The notes under the pieces were generated by a model. The model ran no database searches and was not told where the DNA came from. It was given only the letters and a program-made list of their open reading frames with translations. This document shows, piece by piece, positions 57,053-64,000 of a stretch of DNA of 64,000 bases. The position numbers were made by a program, and so were the translations under genes. Numbering within the stretch: position 1 is the first letter of the stretch; every line of letters starts with the position of its first letter. Source of the stretch: Pleurodeles waltl (lineage: Eukaryota > Chordata > Amphibia > Caudata > Salamandridae); NCBI RefSeq assembly GCF_031143425.1, contig NC_090444.1, positions 1,348,072,323-1,348,136,322 of the forward strand, in the 5' to 3' direction.

Positions 57053-58552
57053 TAATGCGCAAAGGATACGTAAAACTAACCACACTACAGCAAGAGCTCA
57101 CCAGACTTCCTCTGCATCTCCCTCTATGACTTCTGCCAACGATCGACCGCTGACTGCTCCAGGACGCCTGCAAAACTGCAACAAAGTAGCAAGAAGACTA
57201 CCAGCGACATTGTAGCGCCTAATCCTGCCGGCTTTCTCAACTGTTTCCTGGTGGTACATGCACTGGGGGGCTGTCTGCCTTCACCCTGCACTGGAAGCCA
57301 AGAAGAAATCTCCCCTGGGTCGACAGAATCTTCCCCCTGCTAACGCAAGCACCAAACTTCTGCATCACCGGTCCTCTGGGTCCCCTCTCATCTTGACGAG
57401 CATGGTCCCTGGAACACAGGAGCTGGATCCAAGTGACCCCGACAGTCTAGTGGTCCATCTGTCCAAATTTGGTGGAGGTAAGTCCTTGCCTCCCCACGCC
57501 AGACAGTAATCCTGTGTACTGCGTGAATTGCAGCTGCTAGGGCTTCTGTGCACTTTTGCAAGCAATCCTTCGTGCACAGCACAGCCCAGGTCCCCAGCAC
57601 TCCGTCCTGCATTGCTCAACTCACTGAGTTGACCACCGGCTTCGTGGGACCCTTCTTTATAGTGTTGAGATGACCGCTGTGCTCAGTTTTCTTGAACCCG
57701 TGTTCAAGTTATTCTGCGGGTACTGCCTATTTGTGCGTGGGCTATCTGTGTTGCTGAGCGCCCCCTCTGTCTCCTCCTCCAAGGGGCGACCTCCTGGTCC
57801 TTCCTGGCCCCGGGCAGCACCCATTTTCTTCAACTGCGACCTTTGCAGCTAGCAAGGCTTGTTTGCGGTCTTTCTGCGTGGAATCAACTCTGCATCCTCC
57901 AGCATGCCGTGGGACATCTTCTGTGCCAAGGAGAAGTTCCTGGCATCTTCCGTTGTTACAGAATCTTCAGCTTCTTCCACCCGGAGGCAGCCATTGTGCA
58001 GCTTCATCCGGGGTTTAGTGGGCTCCTGCCCCCCTGGACACTTTCGTGACTCTTGGACTTGGTCCCCTTCCTTTACAGGTCCTCAGGTCCAGGAATCCGT
58101 CTTCAGTGCTTTGCAGTCTGTTGTGGTCTTTGCAGAATCTCCTATCACGACTTTAGTGTGTTACTGGGGAAGTAGGGTAACTTTACTCCTACTTTTCAGG
58201 GTCTTGGGGTGGGGTATCTTGGACACCCTTAGTGTTTTCTTACACTCCCAGCTACCCTCTACACACTACACTAGACCTGGGGTCCATTCGTGGTTCGCAT
58301 TCCCTTTTTTGGAGTATATGGTTTGTGTTGCCCATAGGCCTATTTTCTCCTGTTGCATTCTGTTGTGTTCTACAGTGTTTGCACTACTTGTCTAAGTGTT
58401 TTACTTACCTGATTTTGGTTTGTGTGTATATTTTGTGTATATTACTTACCTCCTAAGGGAGTATATCCTCTGAGATACTTTTGGCATATTGTCACTAAAA
58501 TGAAGCACCTTTATTTTTAGTAACTTTGAGTATTGTGTTTTCTTGTGATATA

Positions 58553-58620
58553 GGGCCATATGTACGAAAGCTTTTTCCCATAGGCACAGAATGGGTAAAA
58601 TCCTTTGATACATCTGGCCC
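58553..58620. mobile_element. 68-bp palindromic MITE, copy 2
   Basis: It begins GGGCCATATGTACG and ends TACATCTGGCCC. It is inserted in the right arm of the solo LTR; the paralogous LTR at about 16995-17005 reads 'gatattgt' without it. Flanks here are ATA and ATT, which the empty site ('att') shows to be a 3-bp target duplication with one later change. Confidence 0.8.
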
Positions 58621-58820
58621 ATTGTGCTATATGATATAAGTGGTATAGTAGGAGCTTTGCATGTCTCCTAGTTTAGCCTATGCTGCTCTGCTATAGCTAC
58701 CTCTATCATCCTAAGCTGCTAGAACACTACTAATCTACTAATAAGGGATAACTGGACCTGGCACAAGGTGTAAGTACCATCAGGTACCCACTATAAGCCA
58801 GGCCAGACTCCTACAGCCCC

Positions 58821-59430
58821 TGATAGCGACTTTAATTTAAGGTGTGCAGGTCCCTAGTTTATCTCTCTTGCAGCCTCTATTCACTGATCACTTCAGTAGT
58901 CCCACAAGTTGATAGGTGGGTATTATGGCTGAGGGGCCAGGCCTCGCCCATCACATGCATCCTGGTCTGAACTACCAGTATATTTCAGTGCCTCACCCCT
59001 AAGCTCCCATGATGGTTTCTGCTCCTGTTTGAGGTTTAATACTCTAGGACTGAGTAGTGCTCTCCTTTCGGATCCACTACCCTTGCTATTCCTGACTTCT
59101 TCCAGATTTATGAGTCCCCCCATTGTGACGCCTAGATCTATCTGCCGTTCCCGCGCCTTCTGTCCATTAGGATGGGGACTGCTCACTGTTTCAGGGTCCT
59201 TCTCTCCTGGAGCCTTTGGCTATGTGTCTCACAACTCCTACTTTGTGAGGGGATGACGGCCTGGGGTCCCGCTGTGTGCTCAGCATGCCGGCAGTGCAGC
59301 TGCCCTCCATATGCATTACCGAGGCGGCTGATGCTTCGTTTGTTTCCGGATTAATGTTGGGGTTGGGAGACTTGAGCCAGCGCTCTCCCCTAGGGTGCCA
59401 TTGTTCCTCGGCACCCATGTGATATATCAT
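58821..59430 (-). pseudogene. L1-type LINE 5' part (UTR / ORF1 start), antisense
   Basis: This continues the L1 beyond the solo LTR: the flank resumes immediately after the GCCCC duplication and is GC rich toward 59400, as L1 5' regions often are. An 87 codon minus frame (58923-59186) may hold ORF1 N-terminal remnants but is not diagnostic. The outer limit near 59430 is set by the drop in GC. Confidence 0.45.
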
Positions 59431-59792
59431 GCCTGTTGCTTTCTGAGTCTAAATATTTGGAGTAGGGGCTTCTAGATGGCTTGAATAACAATGTTTACTA
59501 AAGGTTAGAAAAAATGCAAACTGAATTAGGTCTTCATTGTTGAATTTTGTATTTGTTAAACATAACAGAAACAAACATTTTAATTCTGAAATGTTGTAGC
59601 TACCATTTTATAATATATGTTGCATATTAGCTGGTTTATCTGATGACTAGGCCCAGGTAGCTGTCAAATATATTAAGGCTTGTATGCATAAAGGTAAATC
59701 ATTTTGCTTTTTGGAAAGGAAACGTACCTTGAAGTTTATCATGAGTTTCAACGTATCAGTTTATGGACTGTAATTTTTCTCCTTTTTTAGAC
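59431..59792 (+). other. PGM3 intron end
   Basis: A+T-rich intronic DNA leading to the polypyrimidine tract and AG acceptor at 59771-59790. The 'ac' at 59791-59792 is the last part of the 5' UTR in the exon. Confidence 0.7.
59785..59790 (+). promoter_or_regulatory. Splice acceptor of the PGM3 exon
   Basis: 'tttttag' preceded by about 18 mostly pyrimidine bases from 59772. It lies two bases before the ATG. Confidence 0.9.
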
Positions 59793-59996
59793 ATGGATTT
59801 TGAGTCTGTTAAACAGCTATCATTGCAGCACTCTAAGCCTGCAGGACTGCTGCTTCAGTATGGGACAGCTGGCTTTCGTACAAAAGCAGAATACCTGGAC
59901 CATGTCATGTTCCGCATGGGTCTGTTGGCTGTCCTAAGGTCAAAGCAGCAGAAATCTACAATTGGAGTAATGGTAACCGCGTCTCACAATCCAGAG
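59793..59996 (+). CDS. PGM3: PGM3 first coding exon (phosphoacetylglucosamine mutase)
   Basis: PGM3 converts GlcNAc-6-phosphate to GlcNAc-1-phosphate in the cytosolic UDP-GlcNAc pathway that feeds glycosylation. The exon encodes the first 68 residues, from MDFESVKQL through [13 protein letters not shown] and [15 protein letters not shown] to [14 protein letters not shown] is the phosphoserine active-site loop, with the catalytic Ser at residue 64. The exon starts at 59791 after 'ttttctccttttttag' and ends at a donor, gag|gtaagt (59997). The length is exactly 68 codons (phase 0). Both splice sites and the near-complete conservation with vertebrate PGM3 make this a live gene. Reading beyond 59996 is intron. 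The other exons lie outside the window or, for the untranslated first exon, possibly at 4.1-4.66 kb. Confidence 0.95.
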
Positions 59997-60480
59997 GTAA
60001 GTGCTTTTTTTGGGTTTGACAATTGTTTAATTGTGGAGTTACGCACCTGTTCGTAATTTCAAGTTTTAGGAGACTTGAATACCTTACTACCAAAACTAGT
60101 GAAGGTGATTAGAGTCTTGAGACTGAAAGAGTTTTTGGTGTGGACCAGTTTAACAAAAGCCTGAAGTAGAACCTTTATTCTCATCTAGTGGGCGACTGAC
60201 CATTAAACTTAGCAGACTAATGCCTGGTCAGACTTGGCTGTATTGAAGGCTTTATGGCGGGACCCTTCTTGTATAGAGCCACATTGTTTACATGTATTTG
60301 CCCTCCTTATTATTACCATGACTTAACACGTTTCTAAAGATGAGTAGTGTACTACAGCTTTTGACAGGCAGATACTCCCGGCCCCCTTACACCTATTATC
60401 CCATTCAAACACTAAATGCTGTCGACTGGTTGGCCCTTTCATACAGCTCATTTTCTCTTTGTGTGCTGCACTGTGTGAGA
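59997..60480 (+). other. PGM3 intron 2 start
   Basis: The donor GTAAGT is followed by non-coding DNA with no further exon or recognised repeat. Confidence 0.7.
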
Positions 60481-60483
60481 CTT

Positions 60484-60838
60484 CCAACCTGGGCCGCTGG
60501 AGACATCCAACCTGGGCCGCTGGAGACATCCAACCTGGGCCGCTGGAGACATCCAACCTGGGCCGCTGGAGACATCCAACCTGGGCCGCTGGAGACATCC
60601 AACCTGGGCCACTGGAGACATCTGTAGACATCCAACCTGGGCCTCTGTAGACATCAAACCTGACCTTCTGGAGACGTCAAACCTGACCTTCTGGAGACGT
60701 CCAACCTGACCTTCTGGAGATGTCCAACCTGACCTTCTGGAGATGTCCAACCTGACCTTCTGAAGATGTCCAACCTGACCTTCTGGAGATGTCCAATCTG
60801 GGCCTCTCGAGACAACCAACCTGGACCACTTAAAGCAT
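60484..60838. repeat. 23-bp minisatellite in two variant blocks
   Basis: About 15 units. The first six or so are 'ccaacctgggccgctggaga' plus 'cat'; after a transition the rest carry 'ctgaccttctggagatgt'. Because 23 is not a multiple of three, all frames cycle and stay open, which explains the 76-131 codon minus-strand frames here. Confidence 0.95.
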
Positions 60839-61069
60839 CCCAATGCTCTTTCCTTTATCCACCATTAGTGTTAATTTTTCATTCACGAACTCCGGGCCTG
60901 GTTAGTGTGCCCATCAGTACAACATTACAGATGTGAGGAAAAAAAATTGAGAAGATTCAGGCCGTTTAGAGATTCATTTTGGCGTGGTGATGCTTGGCTG
61001 CAAAGGAATGCGCCTGTTTAAAATTTGAAAGGATTGTGATGGGAGAAACCTTTATTATTTTATTCAGGA

Positions 61070-61860
61070 ACATAATAAACACTCTTAAAATGTCCTGGTC
61101 ACTAGAAGATTTTGGTTACCGTACAGGAATCCTAAAAGATTTAGAACAAATCGCCTTACAAGCAATTTATTGCGGCATGCCTCATCCTATGTGATTTTCC
61201 ACACCTTGGTAGGTAGATAGCACCATGGCGGATTCAGCCATTGGTGGGAGTTCTTAAATACTTAGCAGGGATCCGGGGAAAAAATAAATATCTTGGGCTA
61301 TACTCAGGAATTATCCTTTGTTGTTGGGTACCCCAGATATAATTACAGTGTTGTCTCTTTGGATACTGGATGAGGTGTAATGGCTTGTCCACCCGTATAA
61401 TGATGCTACATGTTTCAGCCGTTCAGAAAGCCCACCCAGGTCTCCAGCCTTCGTCAGGGATTCTATAATCTAGACTTAACTATGCATTCATACCTATAGT
61501 TATAGTTATATTGAGGCCTAATACTTTCACCTTTTTGGGTGTCGTCTGTAAGAGATGAACGCTAAACTTAGGGTGGTTCAGGATTCTACAGGTCAGATCA
61601 GGGAGACACTCCCCTGTAGTCACACATTTGTCAAAGGGATGTGCCTGTGTAAACACCTATGTTGTTCCCTGTCTGCTGGTCGCCGACAGACATGCCAAGT
61701 CAGCTGCGGAGGTATCTACCAACCATGGTGTGGAAAATTGCCTATGATGAAGTATGCCAGGATAAGTTGTGGGTGAGACGATTTTTCCAAAATCTATTGT
61801 GATTCCTATAGGGTAACCAAAATCTTCTAGTCACCTGGGCATTTTCAGTGTGTTTGTTAT
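61070..61860. repeat. Imperfect foldback, ~170-bp arms
   Basis: 61070-61245 is the reverse complement of about 61683-61860 at roughly 70-75% by eye. Shared blocks include 'actagaagattttggttacc', 'ttttccacacc.tggt.ggt' and 'agata'. The 437-base loop contains 'ctccagccttcgtcaggg'. No open frame. It may be an old inverted-repeat transposon or two LTR-type pieces in opposite orientation. Confidence 0.6.
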
Positions 61861-61959
61861 GATATGGAGGGTATGGCCATGTTATATTCCTCTTTCTCTC
61901 CAGTTGTGTATCCTTATTCAGGAATAAAACAAGCCTGCACTGTTTTAATGAATGAAGAA

Positions 61960-63480
61960 ATGCATGTGTACCATACTGCTGAAAACACTGAAAGAGTATA
62001 CGCTGTTTATTGACTAATTTTATGAAGTGAGCCCTGTCCGTTTAATAGAATGCAGTATGAACTGTTTAATGCAGTAATGGAAACATTTATTCTATGGAGG
62101 AATCAATTGTGCACCACTTTATGTCATGCTGTGTTCTACTCAAGCGTTTATACAGAATGGGTGTTGAAAAGGTAATGGATAAAAATGCGTACTGCCTTAT
62201 TGAGTGATGGAAAGATGTGTGTACTATTGCATTTCATGATGATGGGCATTGGCAAAGCCAATAGGTATTTATTGTTCTTTAATATCCAAGCACAGTGCTA
62301 CTGGTTTGCCAATGCTTGTTTGTTTTGCAATGCTTTAGTAAATGAAATGTAAAGTATGCCAAAAATCAGTTTGCAAAAGAAGCCATCTAGGAATGTTTTT
62401 ATCATGTTATGTGTATGACCGACATGTTTGGAAGTAATCTATAAGCAATGTCTAAATGGTAAAGAAAAGTAAAATGCGTCCAAAAACCATTCAGAAAGAG
62501 GCTGCCTGTCCACACGTGTGCATGTATGAGCAGCTGTTTTAGAATGCGATTTGTCAATAAGTATAGCAAACATCATTAAAAAGATGGCAGCCTTTGTGCC
62601 GGCACAGAGGTCCTCTTGAAATGGTGTTTGAAATTCTTAGTGTTCATAAGGTTGGCAAAAAATAACATGTTTAAAATGCAAAACTATTTTTAACAGTGAA
62701 ACCCACACTGTCCACTAGGCCTGGCACAAAGGGGAACTATTTTTATGGTGGATTTGTACATTAGGCCAAATAATTGAGTCACTCTGCCAGAGGAGAGCTA
62801 ATGGCTGAAGTGGGCTTACCCCTTGCTCCCTGCTGTATGCTGCGATGGGAAGAAGCACGGTGTGAGTGGCAATTTACCAGACAAATAGATGAAGACTGTT
62901 GTCAAAAAGCCCCTATATGTAGCTATATGATTATTTAAAACAAATCGCACACAGGCGTGTGGCTATTCAACTAAAGCTGTCTGAAATAGCATGCCTTAAA
63001 ACAGTGCACATTTCTTTCCATTACTGAACAGGAATCTGTTTTCATACAGTAACAAAATCAAAAGACACTTTTCATTCAAATAATGGAAAGGAATGTGCAC
63101 TGTAACATTGAGTATTGGAAAGGAATGCACACTAATATGTTTTTTAGTAAAGGAAATTGTGCACTTTGGTTCCAAAACGAAAGGGACTGATTAATTTAAT
63201 TGCGAAAAGAAATGCACAATCATTTACCCCAGAAAATGAATGGTTGTGCGCTATTTGTTCAGTAACGGAAACAAATGTTGACTGTTTTGTTCAAGACCCT
63301 GAAAGGAATGTGTGTTTTATTCAGTGAAGCAGTGTGAAATGTTTTGCTTCAGAAATGTGAAGTATGTGGCTTGTTCGTTCACTGATGAACAGGAATATAC
63401 ATTTCTTCAGCCCCTTAGTAGGATGGTACGGACACAGTTTTACTTCAGTAATGGAAAGGGATGTGCACTGACGAGTCACT
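61960..63480. repeat. Degenerate repeat array, ~40-60 bp unit
   Basis: Phrases such as 'cagtaatggaaaggaatgtgcactg' recur in worn form at about 62070, 63085, 63120, 63170, 63260, 63300 and 63450, with weaker echoes from 61960. Spacing is irregular. No coding potential. Confidence 0.5.
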
Positions 63481-64000
63481 GACAGTGACTGCTTTCATTG
63501 AATCTGGCAAAGGCTCCCCCATATCGGAGGAGCCGCACATATGGCTGTCTTTGCCGGGCTGAAGCCTGGGAAACAGCGGCGCAGTGCACCCCAGTAAAGT
63601 GGCCAGCTATTAGGCAGCAGCGCAGTCGCAACCCGGAGGCACATGGGGTGCTCCTGGCAGGGGCGTAGGAGACACTAAATTTCTGGGGGGGACAGGGACA
63701 ACCTTGAGGTGGGCCCCCTGCACAAAGTTTGCACCCAGAAGGGTTGCCTTGGTGGGGGGAGATGGGGAAGACGGTCGAGTCCTGTGTGGCCTGCAATTCC
63801 CTGTCTGCTGGGCCCTTTGCTGCCAGTTAGGCAGCGACAGGCTCTGTGATGCTGTTCGCCTGTGTGAAGTCCTAAGAGGCCTGTACTGCCTGCTGGGCGC
63901 AGTGCTTCCTGTCGATTCCTGTGCTGCCTGCCAGGCACTGTGCTGCCTGTTGGGAGCTTTCTTACTAGTCAGGCTGTATAAGTCTCTGGGCCTCCGCCTG
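63481..64000. other. GC-richer non-coding DNA with short 'ctgcctgctgggc' repeats
   Basis: From about 63790 onward short related units ('tgtgctgcctgc', 'ggcactgtgctgcctg') recur. The 87 and 106 codon minus frames show no domain. It is cut by the window edge. Confidence 0.4.

Larger units (their letters stand above)
56096..57089 (-). repeat. 5' LTR, full length (994 bp)
   Basis: Minus strand TGTAGTGTGG to CCACGCGACA. The probable U3 carries a 48-bp direct repeat (56952-56999 and 57005-57052) that may act as an enhancer. A TATA-like box lies near 56378-56386. An ATTAAA on the minus strand at 56391-56396 overlaps the same area. The last ~160 bases match the reduced 3' LTR with about two differences. 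Confidence 0.85.
49275..57093 (-). mobile_element. Endogenous retrovirus, minus strand, 7.8 kb, defective
   Basis: The provirus spans 49279-57089, with GCAA target duplications at 49275-49278 and 57090-57093. The uninserted sequence is visible in the paralogous LTR at 15545-15565 ('gaatgcaagagctc'), which proves the boundaries. In reading order (descending): 5' LTR, primer-binding site, leader, gag, protease, RT/RNase H, a deletion, env, an accessory frame, a purine tract and a shortened 3' LTR. Two differences are visible over about 160 bp shared by the LTRs, so insertion was fairly recent. Foamy-like or epsilon-like affinities are suggested by a Gag without CCHC knuckles, a +1 overlapping pol frame, a long Env transmembrane part and a 3' accessory frame. 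The class remains an inference. Confidence 0.9.
47952..58820 (+). mobile_element. 3.04-kb solo LTR inserted in an L1, itself holding a retrovirus
   Basis: LTR 47957-58815, flanked by GCCCC on both sides (47952-47956 and 58816-58820). It starts TGTAGGAAAGTACC and ends CCAGACTCCTACA, and matches the LTR at 14207-17208. Removing the retrovirus (49279-57089) and one 4-bp duplication leaves about 3044 bp against 3002 bp for the other copy. The 26-bp palindrome (48359-48384) is conserved exactly. The left arm is 47957-49278 and the right arm 57090-58815. A 68-bp MITE (58553-58620) sits in the right arm. The AATAAA of the other copy is AATGAA here. Confidence 0.85.

Noticed and set aside
59997..60056. 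Extension of the PGM3 open frame past 59996
   Set aside because: A consensus donor occurs exactly after the conserved SHNPE and the following residues do not resemble PGM3.
60323..60843. Three long minus-strand open frames (76-131 codons) with repeated RLDVSSGPGW
   Set aside because: Produced by the 23-bp minisatellite; since 23 is not divisible by three, all frames cycle through the same residues.
1..64000. CRISPR arrays, bacterial operons, toxin systems, tRNA and rRNA genes
   Set aside because: None seen; the repeats are tandem or interspersed eukaryotic types without spacer structure.

Overview
The window looks like intronic DNA from a vertebrate with a very large, repeat-filled genome, most likely a salamander or newt. 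The reasons are one short host exon in 64 kb, a mixture of DIRS, Gypsy, L1, CR1/L2, piggyBac-like and retroviral repeats, and elements nested inside one another. The species is an inference; nothing in the window identifies it directly. There are no bacterial-type genes, CRISPR arrays, rRNAs or recognisable tRNAs.

The only confident host gene piece is the first coding exon of PGM3 (phosphoacetylglucosamine mutase), + strand, 59793-59996. It has a clean splice acceptor and donor and carries the active-site TASHNP motif. A CCAAT-rich, CpG-containing stretch at 4.1-4.66 kb ends in a strong donor (GTAAGTA). It is a weak candidate for the promoter and non-coding first exon of the same gene, which would make most of the window PGM3 intron 1.

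Layout: 0-13 kb holds a tandem-repeat block, a solo LTR (2478-3974), the candidate promoter, a 68-bp palindromic MITE, L1 debris and a ~90-bp degenerate tandem array. At 13-18 kb a Gypsy RT gene is split by an LTR element with a ~3.0-kb LTR (target duplication GTGAA). At 18.7-21.6 kb is a piggyBac-like non-autonomous element flanked by TTAA. At 21.7-28.5 kb is a decayed DIRS element (gag, RT, tyrosine recombinase) broken by an antisense LTR and ending in a perfect 48-bp inverted repeat. At 28.6-31.6 kb is an L1 3' half. At 32-33.6 kb is a second copy of the solo LTR, and at 34.5-37.6 kb a second piggyBac-like copy. At 37.6-43.7 kb are microsatellites, minisatellites, a CR1/L2 LINE in two opposed halves, and a 619-bp TIR element.

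From 43.9 to 59.4 kb there is a three-level nest. An antisense L1 is interrupted by a 3.04-kb solo LTR (target duplication GCCCC), which is interrupted by an endogenous retrovirus on the minus strand (49279-57089, target duplication GCAA). The retrovirus is recent, with about two differences over ~160 bp of shared LTR. It has an intact gag with no zinc knuckle, an overlapping protease frame in +1, an RT/RNase H with one stop, no integrase (a deletion fuses RNase H to env), a broken env with a long transmembrane part, and an open accessory frame between env and the 3' LTR. These traits recall foamy-like or epsilon-like retroviruses more than gammaretroviruses. This is the most interesting item in the window.

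The last 4 kb after the PGM3 exon is intron with a 23-bp minisatellite, a 0.8-kb foldback and a degenerate periodic repeat.
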